NCBI RefSeq assembly: GCF_028898945.1 | Contig: NZ_CP118607.1 | Coordinates: forward strand, 3,830,001 to 3,894,000 | Source: Pseudomonas sp. PSKL.D1 | Lineage (GTDB): Bacteria > Pseudomonadota > Gammaproteobacteria > Pseudomonadales > Pseudomonadaceae | Length of the DNA stretch: 64,000 nucleotides | Direction of reading: 5' to 3' | Shown here: piece after piece, positions 25,130 to 34,208 of the stretch | Layout: each line of letters starts with the position of its first letter | How positions within the stretch are numbered: position 1 is the stretch's first letter | Made by a program: the position numbers and the translations under genes | The notes under the pieces: model-generated | Databases searched by the model: none | What the model was told of the DNA's origin: nothing | What the model saw: only the letters and a program-made list of their open reading frames with translations

Positions 25130-27517
25130 ATGCAGCCAACACCCCTTAAACTGCTGATGGTCGAAGACAGCGCGATGGACGCCGAGCTGTCGCTGGTGCG
25201 CCTGGAACGCAGCGGGTTCCACGTACAATCGCAACTGGTGTTCGACCATATCGCCGCCGAACACGCCCTGCGTGACAACCACTACGACCTGATCCTGTGC
25301 GACTGCGTGCTGCCGGGCTCCTCCGGTACCGACGTGCTGGCCATTGCCCAGCGCGTGGCCCCGGACACGCCGTTCATCTTCCTGTCCGGCATCTACGGTG
25401 AAGAGCACGCCGTGGAAATGATCCGCCTGGGCGCCACCGACTACTTGCTGAAAAAGAACCTGCCACTGTTACCCAAGGCCGTGCGCCGGGCGCTGACCGA
25501 AGTGCAGGAGCGCCAGCGCAGGCGGCGTGCCGAAGAAGCGCTGGCTGATGTCGAGGCCCGCGCGCGCATCGCCATCGACGCGGCCGGCATGGGCACCTGG
25601 GACTTCCGCCCCGAGGATGGCCTGTTGCTGTGGGACGACCGCTGCAAGACCTTGTTCGGCCTGCCGGTCGACACCGAAATGAGCCTTGAGGTGTTTTACA
25701 ACGGCATCTACCCGCCCGACCAGCCCCGGGTGCAGGAGGCGGTAGAGCATGCCATGGACCCGCACAGCGACGGTTTGTACCGGGTCGAATTCCGCATTGC
25801 CCCAGCCGATGGCCTGGAACCGCGCTGGCTGCTGAGCAGCGGCCAGTGCCAGTTCGTCGAGGGCCGCTGCACCCGGTTTTCTGGCGTGCTGCAGGACATC
25901 CACACGCAACGCCAGGCCACCCTGGCCCTCAAACAGCTTAACGAAATGCTGGGCGAACGGGTCGAGCGCCGCACCCGCGAACGTGACCGCGCCTGGGAGC
26001 TGTCCCAGGACCTGCTGGCCGTGCTCAACAAAGACCTCACCCCGGTCGCGCTCAACCCGGCCTGGGAAGCCAGCCTTGGTTTCTCGCGCGAGCGCCTGAG
26101 CCAGACTTCGCTGCTGCAATTGCTGCCCGAGCCGGACCAGGAATCGCTGCTGACCGAACTGGCCGCCCTCGCCCACGGCCGCACCAGCGCCCGCTTTGTC
26201 GGCCGCATTCGCCACGCCGGCGGCCAGTTGCGCTGGCTGTCCTGGGCGGTGGTGCCGGAGGACACGCTGCTTTACGTGGTGGCCCGCGACATCACCAGCG
26301 AACGCGAATCCGCCCTGGGGCTGGCCGAAGCCAACACCCGCCTGCGCGAGCAGATTACCGAGCGCGAACGCATCGAAGCCGCCCTGCAGCAGATGCAGCG
26401 CCTGGAAGCGGTCGGCCAGCTTACTGCCGGCGTCGCCCACGACTTCAACAACCTGCTCACGGTGATCATCACCGGCGCCAGCTTCCTTGAACGTGACCTG
26501 GCCAAAGCCGACCTGGACAAGGCCCGCACACGCCTCACCCACATTCGCGAAGCAGGCGAGCGCGGCGCCAAACTGACCTCACAGCTGCTGGCCTTCTCGC
26601 GCCGTCAGCGCCTGGAGCCGGTGCCGCTTAACCTCAACCGTACCTTGAGCGGGCTGGAAGAACTGCTGCGCCGCACCCTGGGCGGCAACATATCGGTACG
26701 TCTGGACCTGGACCACAGCCTCTGGCAAGCGCTGACCGACCCCACCCAGACCGAAATGATCATCCTCAACCTGGCCATCAACGCCCGCGATGCCATGCCC
26801 GAAGGCGGCCAGCTTACGCTGACCACCCGCAACACCCGTATAAAGGCCCGCCCGCAGCGCCCGGAAGACCCGGAGCCGGGCGAATACGTGATGCTGAGCA
26901 TCCGCGACACCGGCTGCGGCATGAGCGAAGAAGTGCTGGCCAAAGTGTTCGAGCCGTTCTTCACCACCAAGGACATCGGCAAAGGTTCCGGCCTGGGGCT
27001 GGCACAGGTGTTCGGTTTTGCCAAGCAATCCGGCGGTGGCGTGCGCATCGATACCGAGCCGGGCCATGGCACCCAGGTGGCGGTGTACTTGCCGGCGGTC
27101 AAGGAGCATGCGGCCAGCGTGCCTGCGGCAGAGCCGGTGGCGCAGCCGATCAACGACAGCGGCCATGACCGCACGGTGCTGCTGGTGGATGACGACCACT
27201 TGGTGCGCGACATGGTCGGGGACGTGCTGCGCCAGTATGGCTATCAGGTGCGCCAGGCGCACAGCGGCGAACAGGCGCTGGCGTTGCTGGATGACGGCAT
27301 CGACCTGCTGCTAACCGACTTTGCCATGCCCGAATTCAATGGTGCGCAATTGGCACTGGCCGTGCGTGAACGCTATGCCCGGTTGCCGGTGGTATTCCTG
27401 ACCGGGTATGCCGAGCTGGAGGGGTTGGAGCTACCCAACAGCGTGGTGCTGCAGAAGCCGGTGCAGGCTGAAGAGTTGGCGCGCGTGCTGGATGATTTGC
27501 TGAGGGTTGGGCGTTAG
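25130..27517 (+). CDS. Hybrid sensor histidine kinase with two receiver domains
   Basis: The 795-residue protein has domains in the order receiver (Asp near 57, CDCVLP), PAS (about 140-250), PAS (about 290-390), HisKA with GVAHDFNNLL (His about 436), HATPase (NLAINARDAMPEGG; GKGSGLGLAQV) and a C-terminal receiver (LLTDFAMPEFNG, Asp about 728). No membrane segment is visible. It lies 12 bases after the response regulator, so phytochrome, regulator and hybrid kinase are probably co-transcribed as one light-signalling relay. The output gene is not in the window. Confidence 0.9.
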   Translation: MQPTPLKLLMVEDSAMDAELSLVRLERSGFHVQSQLVFDHIAAEHALRDNHYDLILCDCVLPGSSGTDVLAIAQRVAPDTPFIFLSGIYGEEHAVEMIRLGATDYLLKKNLPLLPKAVRRALTEVQERQRRRRAEEALADVEARARIAIDAAGMGTWDFRPEDGLLLWDDRCKTLFGLPVDTEMSLEVFYNGIYPPDQPRVQEAVEHAMDPHSDGLYRVEFRIAPADGLEPRWLLSSGQCQFVEGRCTRFSGVLQDIHTQRQATLALKQLNEMLGERVERRTRERDRAWELSQDLLAVLNKDLTPVALNPAWEASLGFSRERLSQTSLLQLLPEPDQESLLTELAALAHGRTSARFVGRIRHAGGQLRWLSWAVVPEDTLLYVVARDITSERESALGLAEANTRLREQITERERIEAALQQMQRLEAVGQLTAGVAHDFNNLLTVIITGASFLERDLAKADLDKARTRLTHIREAGERGAKLTSQLLAFSRRQRLEPVPLNLNRTLSGLEELLRRTLGGNISVRLDLDHSLWQALTDPTQTEMIILNLAINARDAMPEGGQLTLTTRNTRIKARPQRPEDPEPGEYVMLSIRDTGCGMSEEVLAKVFEPFFTTKDIGKGSGLGLAQVFGFAKQSGGGVRIDTEPGHGTQVAVYLPAVKEHAASVPAAEPVAQPINDSGHDRTVLLVDDDHLVRDMVGDVLRQYGYQVRQAHSGEQALALLDDGIDLLLTDFAMPEFNGAQLALAVRERYARLPVVFLTGYAELEGLELPNSVVLQKPVQAEELARVLDDLLRVGR

Positions 27518-27573
27518 CCTTTTCGGCCTCTTCGCCGCTGCGATTTACCCGCGAATAGGCTGGACCAGGAATA

Positions 27574-27605
27574 CAGAAATGCAGAAATGCAGAAATGCAG
27601 AAACC
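27574..27605. repeat. Short tandem repeat, 8-bp unit CAGAAATG
   Basis: Three exact copies of CAGAAATG and a fourth partial copy (CAGAAACC) lie between the hybrid kinase stop and the tRNA gene. The unit number may vary between strains. No function is evident. Confidence 0.8.
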
Positions 27606-27660
27606 CAGCGCTGACATTCATCTGCACTGGAAAATAATTCGGATTTTCGAACTGAGAAAA

Positions 27661-27735
27661 TGGCAGGGGCGGCTGGATTCGAACCAACGCATGGCAGGAT
27701 CAAAACCTGCTGCCTTACCGCTTGGCGACGCCCCT
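27661..27735 (-). tRNA. tRNA-Gln (anticodon TTG)
   Basis: The reverse strand folds as a 75-base tRNA with CCA encoded: acceptor AGGGGCG pairs with CGCCCCT, the T arm contains GGTTCGAATCC, and the anticodon loop is TTTTGAT between GCAGG and CCTGC, giving TTG for glutamine. The gene stands alone, convergent with the hybrid kinase gene. Confidence 0.96.
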
Positions 27736-28004
27736 GTATCGGATGCAGCTGATGCTGCCCTGACAATTCCAACTGAGTGACAACTGGGTTGTTGTCTTGG
27801 AATGCGCGGCACTTTACCACAGATTTTTCTTTTGGGAAGCCCCAATCGCAAAAAAAATGCTTTAAAACAGCAAGTTAGTGCCAGCTGGCTAAAACGTGAG
27901 CAACCTCGACAACCATTCGTCGCTTTTTCGCTACCGCCCCTCAACACAATCGCATTGCGCCCTTCCAATCAGTTAAGCGAACTGCATTGACCAAGGAGGA
28001 CTCC

Positions 28005-28247
28005 ATGCCCGTCTCTCACGACCTGTAGCAAGACCTGCACTACCCCCGCGAAATCGTCCAGCAACGCAGGCAGGACGATAAAACACTGGACCGCCTGCTG
28101 GATGAATACATGGACATAGACAATCAGGTGCTCGCCGCCGAATCGATCTCGGCGGGCAACTTTCAGGATGACGACCTGCGCCTGCTCAAGGAACGCCGGC
28201 TGACCGTCAAGTACATGATCGAGCGCCAGCTCGAACGCAAATGCTGA
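28005..28247 (+). pseudogene. YdcH/DUF465-like small protein gene interrupted by an amber codon
   Basis: An AAGGAGGA motif precedes ATG at 28005. The frame reads MPVSHDL, then TAG at 28026-28028, then continues open for 72 codons (QDLHYPREIVQQRRQDD ... LLKERRLTVKYMIERQLERK) to TGA. The whole has the size and pattern of the DUF465/YdcH coiled-coil family. In relatives as I recall them, a tyrosine commonly occupies the position of the TAG, so a single TAC/TAT to TAG change would explain it. It may be a recent pseudogene, be read by a suppressor tRNA, or be a sequencing error. A restart at the ATG at 28110 would lose half the protein. Confidence 0.7.
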
Positions 28248-28351
28248 CCTATCACAGCGGTTGATAGGAGTACGGCACTTTTTGTATTGGTCAAACGGGG
28301 CATCCTCGGGCAAGCTGCACCCTGCCCCAACCACGCCCAAGGAGCTCAGTT

Positions 28352-29422
28352 GTGTCCGCCTGGATCCCAACCCCGCTGCGCCAGCTCGGCCAGCGCTTGC
28401 GTGCCACGCCCGCCCCGCAGAGTGAACTGCTCGCCTGGTTCGAAAACAAGGCCAGCAGCCGTGGCTACCAGCTCAGCGAGGGCCAGCGCCGGGTCATTCA
28501 CAGCATGGCCGAACAACTGGCCAAACTGGAAAGCGGCCAGCCACGCAGCCTGTACCTGCACGGCTCGGTGGGCCGCGGCAAAAGCTGGCTGCTGGATGGC
28601 TTCTTTCAGGCGGTGCCGGTCGAGGCCAAGCAGCGCCTGCACTTCCACGACTTTTTTGCCCGCCTGCATCAGGGCATGCACCGCCACCGCTTGCTCGATG
28701 ATGCCCTGGGCGCCACCCTGGACGAACTGCTGGGCCACTGCCAGGTGCTGTGCTTTGACGAATTCCATGTGCACGACATCGGCGACGCCATGCTGCTGAC
28801 GCGGCTGTTCGATGCCTTGTTCGCCCGCGGCATCTTCCTGCTGGTCACCTCCAACTACGCCCCCGAAGGGCTGCTGCCCAACCCGCTGTACCACGAACGC
28901 TTCCTGCCCGTGATCCGCCTGATCAATGGCCGTATGGACGTACTGGAGGTAGGCGGTGACACCGATTTTCGCAGCCTGCCGGCCAACCGTGAGCACCAGC
29001 GCTTTACCCAGGGGCATTACGTGTGGCCTGGCAATGCCGCCCAGCGCCAGGCGCTAGGTGTGCCCGATGCCCAGCCTGTCACGCTCGACATCAACAAACG
29101 CGCATTGAAGGCTTTGGCCTGTGATGAAAACAGCGTGATGTTCGCGTTCGACGACCTGTGCGAACAGCCGACCGCCGTGATCGATTACCTGGTGCTGGCA
29201 GGCCGGTTTTCGCAATGGGTCATCGTCGGGCTGGACGACTTGTCGGAATGCTCGCTGGCGGCGCAGCAGCGCTTCGTCAACCTGGTGGACGTGCTGTACG
29301 ACCAGGACCGGCAGCTGACCGTGATCGGTAAACGCCCGCTGGATGAAAGCCTGGGCGGCTCGATCGCCGACCTCATGCGCACCCGCAGCCGCCTGGGGCA
29401 GCTGCACCAACTGGCGGGTTAA
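28352..29422 (+). CDS. zapE: AFG1/ZapE-family P-loop ATPase
   Basis: The 356-residue ATPase has Walker A GSVGRGKS (71-78) and Walker B CFDEF (134-138), plus the family motifs HFHDFF and VTSNYAPEGLLPN. ZapE is a cell-division-associated ATPase related to mitochondrial AFG1. The GTG at 28352 is chosen because AAGGAGCT lies before it and the family starts here. Pseudomonads often have a second member of this family elsewhere, so the cell-division role is not certain for this copy. The stop overlaps the convergent dnaQ stop. Confidence 0.85.
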   Translation: MSAWIPTPLRQLGQRLRATPAPQSELLAWFENKASSRGYQLSEGQRRVIHSMAEQLAKLESGQPRSLYLHGSVGRGKSWLLDGFFQAVPVEAKQRLHFHDFFARLHQGMHRHRLLDDALGATLDELLGHCQVLCFDEFHVHDIGDAMLLTRLFDALFARGIFLLVTSNYAPEGLLPNPLYHERFLPVIRLINGRMDVLEVGGDTDFRSLPANREHQRFTQGHYVWPGNAAQRQALGVPDAQPVTLDINKRALKALACDENSVMFAFDDLCEQPTAVIDYLVLAGRFSQWVIVGLDDLSECSLAAQQRFVNLVDVLYDQDRQLTVIGKRPLDESLGGSIADLMRTRSRLGQLHQLAG

Positions 29423-30192
29423 CCGGCCGGGGTTTCGGTCAGGGCCTGCCACATGGAAGGCCCGCCGGCCGACTTGGCGACCGCTGCCAGCCGCTCGGCA
29501 TGTGCCTCCAGCTCTTCTGCGCTGGCCATGATGACCCGCCCCGGCGCACGGCCAGTGATGCGGCGAATTTCGCTGCCACCAGTGCCCTGCCCGTCAGCGT
29601 CACCGCCATGGCCCGCCAGCGACAGGCTGGTCTGGCCACCGGTCATTGCCAGGTAGACGTCGGCCAGCAATTCCGAGTCGAGCAAGGCGCCGTGCAGTTC
29701 ACGGCCCGAGTTGTCGATGTCGTAGCGTTTGCACAACGCGTCAAGGCTGTTGCGCTGCCCTGGGTGGCGGGCACGCGCCAGCAGCAGGGTGTCGAGGATG
29801 GTGCAGTGCTGGGAAATGTCGGCGCGGTCGCCCTGCTTGATCAGCGCGAATTCGTTGTTGATGAAGCCAACGTCGAACGCCGCGTTGTGGATGACCAGCG
29901 TGGCGCCCTGGATGAACTCGAAGAATTCCTCCGCCACATCGGCAAAGCGCGGCTTGCCGACCAGAAACGCATCGGTGATGCCGTGGACGTTGATGGCGCC
30001 CTCGTCACTCTCGCGGTCCGGCTGCAGGTACACGTGGAAGTGCCGCCCGGTCAGGCGCCGGCCAATCACCTCGACACAACCGATTTCGATGATCCGGTGG
30101 CCTTCGCTGACCGGCATGCCGGTGGTTTCGGTATCGAGAATCACATACCGCTTATCGTGCTGCTGCTCCACGCGGGGCGCTCCAGGTTGCAT
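29419..30192 (-). CDS. dnaQ: DNA polymerase III epsilon subunit (3'-5' proofreading exonuclease)
   Basis: The 257-residue protein has the three exonuclease motifs: ExoI LDTETTG (Asp20, Glu22), ExoII in VIHNAAFDVGF, and ExoIII HGALLDSELLADVY. The C-terminal tail includes the polymerase-binding region. It corrects errors of the replicative polymerase. It is followed on its own strand by nothing and is preceded by rnhA, the conserved dnaQ-rnhA neighbourhood, though here both lie on the same strand. Confidence 0.96.
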   Translation of the reverse strand: MQPGAPRVEQQHDKRYVILDTETTGMPVSEGHRIIEIGCVEVIGRRLTGRHFHVYLQPDRESDEGAINVHGITDAFLVGKPRFADVAEEFFEFIQGATLVIHNAAFDVGFINNEFALIKQGDRADISQHCTILDTLLLARARHPGQRNSLDALCKRYDIDNSGRELHGALLDSELLADVYLAMTGGQTSLSLAGHGGDADGQGTGGSEIRRITGRAPGRVIMASAEELEAHAERLAAVAKSAGGPSMWQALTETPAG

Positions 30193-30222
30193 CAGTTACA
30201 AAGGCCGGCATTGTACCGCAGC

Positions 30223-30669
30223 TCAACGCTGGGCGCGCACTTCGTCCACGCCACGGTTGGCCAGCTGGTCGGCGCGCTCGTTGCCGGGGTGGCCGATGTG
30301 GCCGCGCACCCATTTCCAGGTGACTTTGTGGCGGTTGACCTGCTCGTCCAGCTGCTGCCACAGGTCGGCGTTTTTCACCGGCTCCTTGGCCGCGGTTTTC
30401 CAGCCGCGCTTCTTCCAGTTGGTCATCCACTCGTTGATGCCCTTCATCACGTACTGCGAGTCGGTGGTCAGCACCACGTCGCATTCACGCTTGAGCGCCA
30501 TCAACCCCTGGATGGCCGCCATCAGCTCCATGCGGTTGTTGGTGGTTTCGCGCTCGCCGCCCCACAGTTCCTTTTCGACGCCCTTGTAGATCAGCAGGAC
30601 GCCCCAGCCGCCAATGCCAGGGTTGCCCTTGCAGGCGCCATCGGTATACAGCTCGACGCTTTCGCTCAT
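30223..30669 (-). CDS. rnhA: Ribonuclease HI
   Basis: The 148-residue enzyme has all four metal-binding residues at the textbook positions: Asp10 ([11 protein letters not shown]), Glu48 (NNRMEL), Asp70 (TTDSQYV) and Asp134 ([11 protein letters not shown]). It removes RNA from RNA-DNA hybrids. The start at 30669 (MSESVELY) gives the normal length. It lies 30 bases before dnaQ and 13 bases after the methyltransferase gene. Confidence 0.97.
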   Translation of the reverse strand: MSESVELYTDGACKGNPGIGGWGVLLIYKGVEKELWGGERETTNNRMELMAAIQGLMALKRECDVVLTTDSQYVMKGINEWMTNWKKRGWKTAAKEPVKNADLWQQLDEQVNRHKVTWKWVRGHIGHPGNERADQLANRGVDEVRAQR

Positions 30670-30682
30670 GTACCACTCGTGT

Positions 30683-31456
30683 TCAATGCTTGTCGGAATC
30701 AGGGTCGACCGCCGTGCGGTTGACCTTGGCCAGCGGCAACGGCAGCAGCTTGCCCATCGGCTCTCGGCGTTGCGGGCGCAGTGGCCGCAGGCCGACCACC
30801 ATCTTGCGCGCCACCAGCAGGTACACACCGCCCCCGGCGCCCTGCCAGCCACCGGCCATGCGCTCCCAACCCGCCAGGCGTTGCTGCCAGGCCGGGGAGG
30901 CAAGCGGCGGACGATAGCACCCGAAGCGGCGTTTCTCCAGCGCGAAGCCCAGCAGGTTGAGCCAGTCGCCCACCCGCGAAGGCGAGATGCAGCGCGCCTT
31001 GCGCAGCGCCCCGCGGCCGAAGAAATGGCGCATGCCCCAGCTGCTCCAGGGGTTGATCCCGACAATCAGCAAGTGCCCACCCGGGCGCACCGCCTGGGCC
31101 GCCTCGCGCAACAGGCCGTGGGGCGACAGGCTGAAATCCAGGCCATGTTGCAGTACCACCACGTCGGCGGCGTGCTCACCCAACGGCCAGGCCTGCTCTT
31201 CGCACACAATTTCCACGCCCGGCAACGGCGCCCCCAAGCGCACGTTGCGCTGTACCTGCGGGGCAATGGGCGGGGCCTCGGCGCCCGGGCCGTAATGCAC
31301 CAGGTAACCGCCGAAGAAGCGCCCGAGCTCTTCTTCCAGCAGTTTTGCTTCTTCTTTAAGCATCAGCTGGCCAAGTGGGCCGTTGAACCACTCACGGGCC
31401 AGGCTGATCAGCTTGACCCATTCCGGGTCGGCCTGGGCAAAGGCTTGGTCGGTCAT
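30683..31456 (-). CDS. Class I SAM-dependent methyltransferase, YafS-like
   Basis: The 257-residue protein has a Methyltransf_11-type core ([40 protein letters not shown]). The first glycine-rich SAM loop is poorly conserved. Its place between gloB and rnhA matches yafS of E. coli, whose substrate is unknown. The ATG at 31456 follows GAGGGAGA; longer frames start at TTG and overlap the gloB region. Confidence 0.82.
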   Translation of the reverse strand: MTDQAFAQADPEWVKLISLAREWFNGPLGQLMLKEEAKLLEEELGRFFGGYLVHYGPGAEAPPIAPQVQRNVRLGAPLPGVEIVCEEQAWPLGEHAADVVVLQHGLDFSLSPHGLLREAAQAVRPGGHLLIVGINPWSSWGMRHFFGRGALRKARCISPSRVGDWLNLLGFALEKRRFGCYRPPLASPAWQQRLAGWERMAGGWQGAGGGVYLLVARKMVVGLRPLRPQRREPMGKLLPLPLAKVNRTAVDPDSDKH

Positions 31457-31541
31457 TGCGCTCTCCCTCGAAGGTTCTCGCACCGCGCCATCGCGGCTAA
31501 GATGCCCCCATGTGCCACGCTTGGCGATACGGATCCGCACC

Positions 31542-32321
31542 ATGATACAGATCGATGCACTCCCCGCTTTCTCCGACAACTACATCTGGTTGTTACAGGA
31601 TACTGCCAAACGCCGTTGCGCGGTGGTCGACCCGGGTGATGCCGGCCCGGTGGAGGCCTGGCTTGCCGCGCACCCGGGCTGGGTGCTGGAAGACATCCTG
31701 ATTACCCACCACCATAACGATCACGTCGGCGGTGTCGAGCGGCTCAAGCAGCTCACCGATGCACGGGTGTGCGGCCCGGCCAACGAGCGCATCCCCTGCC
31801 GCGAACTGGCGCTGGGCGACGGCGATGAAGTCACCGTACTGGGCGTAACCTTCCAGGTGCTGGCCGTGCCAGGCCACACCCTCGGCCACCTGGCCTATTT
31901 CAGCGACCAACCGGCCACACCGCTGCTGTTCAGCGGCGATACCCTGTTTGCCGCTGGCTGCGGGCGCATGTTCGAAGGCACGCCACAACAGATGCAACCG
32001 GCGCTTGCCCGCCTGGCAGCCCTGCCAGAGGCCACCGAGGTGTATTGCGCCCACGAATACACCCTCAGCAATCTGCGTTTTGCCAAGGCCGTGGAGCCAT
32101 CAAACCCGCACATTCTGCAACGTTTCGATGACGTTACCCGACTGCGCGCCGACAATCGCATCACATTGCCATCAACTATAGGCCTGGAGCGCCAGACCAA
32201 CCCCTTCCTGCGCACCGCTGAAACATTAGTTAAACAAAAAGCAGACGAGTGGAAGGGGCATTCAAACGACTCGCAGGTCACTGTTTTTGCTGCCTTGAGG
32301 TCTTGGAAGGACACCTTCTGA
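31542..32321 (+). CDS. gloB: Hydroxyacylglutathione hydrolase (glyoxalase II)
   Basis: The 259-residue metallo-beta-lactamase-fold enzyme has the THHHNDH metal motif (His56, His58, Asp60, His61), [19 protein letters not shown] and YCAHEYT, all diagnostic of glyoxalase II. It splits S-lactoylglutathione in methylglyoxal detoxification. It is divergent from the methyltransferase with 85 bases between. Confidence 0.96.
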   Translation: MIQIDALPAFSDNYIWLLQDTAKRRCAVVDPGDAGPVEAWLAAHPGWVLEDILITHHHNDHVGGVERLKQLTDARVCGPANERIPCRELALGDGDEVTVLGVTFQVLAVPGHTLGHLAYFSDQPATPLLFSGDTLFAAGCGRMFEGTPQQMQPALARLAALPEATEVYCAHEYTLSNLRFAKAVEPSNPHILQRFDDVTRLRADNRITLPSTIGLERQTNPFLRTAETLVKQKADEWKGHSNDSQVTVFAALRSWKDTF

Positions 32322-32421
32322 TAACCTCAAGATATATCGCAGCGGGCTGTCAACGGTTGACCCGGCCGGGAGCGGTTTCTAGAATCGCCGAAATTTTTTG
32401 CCCGGATACCCGTCCCCGCCG

Positions 32422-33840
32422 ATGTCTTCCCGTAGCCGCAGAACCGCTCATTCAGCCGCCCTGACGCGCCTGGCCCAAGTCAGTGCGCTGGCCCTGGCCG
32501 CCACCCTCGTGGGTTGCCAGAGCACCCGTCAGCTCGACGAAGCCGACAGCGTTCGCGCGCACAGCTACCAGGCGCGGATCAAGCACAAACCCGCGCCGCT
32601 GGCGGTCAAACCCGCCGAGCAAGCGCCGCAGGACGTGTGGGAGCGCATGCGCCAAGGCTTTGCCCTCCAGGACAGCATCGACGTCAATCCGCGCATCGAG
32701 CAACAGCGCCTGTGGTTCGCCAGCAACCCTAGCTTCATCGAAAACGCGGGCGAACGTGGCAGCCTCTACCTGCACTACATCGTCGAGCGCCTCGAAGAGC
32801 GGGACATGCCGCTTGAGCTGGCCCTGCTGCCAGCCATCGAAAGCGCCTACAACCCAATGGCCTACTCGCGCGCGCACGCCGCCGGCATGTGGCAATTCAT
32901 CCCTTCCACCGGCCGCCATTTCAACCTGCGCCAGACCAACTTCTACGATGGCCGCCGCGACGTCACCGCCTCGACCAACGCCGCGCTGGACTATCTCAGC
33001 CGCCTGCACGACATGTTCAATGGCGACTGGCTGCTGGCCCTGGCCGCTTACAATGCAGGCGAAGGCACGGTCAGCCGGGCCATCGAGCGCAACGAGCGCC
33101 TCGGCCTGCCGACCGACTACTGGAACCTGCCGCTGCCCCAGGAAACCCGCGACTACGTGCCCAAGCTGCTGGCCCTGTCGCAGGTGGTGTCCACGCCCGA
33201 AGCCTACGGCATCAACCTCAACCCGATTGCCAACGAACCGTACTTCGAAGCCGTTGCCATCAACGAGCGCCTCGACCTGTCGCGCGTCGCCGCCTTCGCC
33301 AACATCGACGAAGACGAGCTGATCCAGCTGAACCCAGCCTTCAAGAAGCGCATGACCGTGGATGGCCCCCAGCAATTGCTGGTGCCCACTGCCAAGGCCC
33401 AATTGCTGACGGACCTCAAGCCCGAGCAACTGGTCAGCCTGCAGCCCAACAAGGCCGTGTTCGAACGCGCCGTGGCCGAGGCCAAGGCACCGGCGGCGGC
33501 GCGCAGCTACCGGGTCAAGCGCGGCGACAACCTAAGCACCATCGCCAGGGCCAACCGGGTGTCGGTCAAGGACATCCAGCGCTGGAACAAGCTGTCGGGC
33601 AACCGGGTAAAGGCCGGCCAGGTGCTGGCCCTGCGCGGCGGCAATGCGCCGAGCGCTGCGGGCAACCGGGTGGCAGCCTCCGGCAAGCGCTCCACCCAGT
33701 ACAAAGTGCGCAAAGGGGATTCGCTGTATTTGGTAGCCAAACGTTTCAACGTTGAAATGCAGCATCTCAAGCGCTGGAACCCGCGTAGCGGGCACGCGCT
33801 GAAGCCGGGGCAGACGTTGACCGTTTACCTGTCGCACTGA
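32422..33840 (+). CDS. mltD: Membrane-bound lytic murein transglycosylase D
   Basis: The 472-residue lipoprotein has a signal sequence ending at lipobox LVGC (Cys32). An SLT domain follows with the catalytic glutamate in LLPAIESAYNP (about 140), AAGMWQFIPSTGR and AAYNAGEGTV. Two C-terminal LysM repeats (about 360-400 and 425-470) bind peptidoglycan. It cleaves glycan strands in the periplasm. The ATG at 32422 is preferred over an earlier in-frame ATG because it gives the usual lipoprotein leader. gloB-mltD adjacency is shared with E. coli. Confidence 0.93.
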   Translation: MSSRSRRTAHSAALTRLAQVSALALAATLVGCQSTRQLDEADSVRAHSYQARIKHKPAPLAVKPAEQAPQDVWERMRQGFALQDSIDVNPRIEQQRLWFASNPSFIENAGERGSLYLHYIVERLEERDMPLELALLPAIESAYNPMAYSRAHAAGMWQFIPSTGRHFNLRQTNFYDGRRDVTASTNAALDYLSRLHDMFNGDWLLALAAYNAGEGTVSRAIERNERLGLPTDYWNLPLPQETRDYVPKLLALSQVVSTPEAYGINLNPIANEPYFEAVAINERLDLSRVAAFANIDEDELIQLNPAFKKRMTVDGPQQLLVPTAKAQLLTDLKPEQLVSLQPNKAVFERAVAEAKAPAAARSYRVKRGDNLSTIARANRVSVKDIQRWNKLSGNRVKAGQVLALRGGNAPSAAGNRVAASGKRSTQYKVRKGDSLYLVAKRFNVEMQHLKRWNPRSGHALKPGQTLTVYLSH

Positions 33841-34208
33841 TCACGCACTGCTGATTTGACTCGCCCCCTGTAGGAGCGGCTTCAGCCGCGAACACCGGCA
33901 CAGCCGGTGCCAGGCACCGCGTCGCCTGCTTCGCGGCTAAAGCCGCTCCTATGTATGGACTCGCCCACACTGTCTAGCTGCTTTTTGAACATAGGAACCC
34001 GGTTGCATCTATGTATCAGGCCTATTCGAGGAAGCTTTTCGCTTCTGGCCAACATCGTGGTGAGCTCGCAGTTTGCCGTTTACATTGAGGCCATAATGTT
34101 GCCGGGCCTGTAGGAGCGGAGGCATTTCTCTGCGACGGTCTTACCAAGGGGCAATGTTCACTAGCAGGGGTTGGGGCGCGCAGCGCCCCGGTGGCATTGC
34201 TCGGTTGA
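33841..34208. other. Intergenic region with a REP element, before the IS110 transposase
   Basis: This stretch of 368 bases holds no convincing gene. It contains the REP palindrome described separately (33871-33951) and a single unpaired REP-like arm CTGTAGGAGCGG (34108-34119). A GC palindrome GGGGCGCGCAGCGCCCC lies at about 34171-34187. The left end of the IS element must lie inside it, but I cannot place the junction from sequence alone. Confidence 0.6.
33871..33951. repeat. REP palindrome downstream of mltD
   Basis: A 22-base arm (33871-33892, starting TAGGAGCGGCTTCAGCCGCG) and an inverted copy (33930-33951) with one internal mismatch flank a second inner palindrome (CACCGGCACAGCCGGTG). 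This is the common P. putida REP pair. Confidence 0.85.

Noticed and set aside
27736..28004. A small gene or second tRNA in the gap between tRNA-Gln and the YdcH-like gene
   Set aside because: No cloverleaf and no frame with a ribosome site was found; the region is AT-rich and probably holds the tRNA promoter on the minus strand.
30223..31065. A longer 280-codon version of rnhA
   Set aside because: The extension overlaps the methyltransferase gene in another frame and has no RNase H relation; the start at 30669 gives the standard 148 residues.
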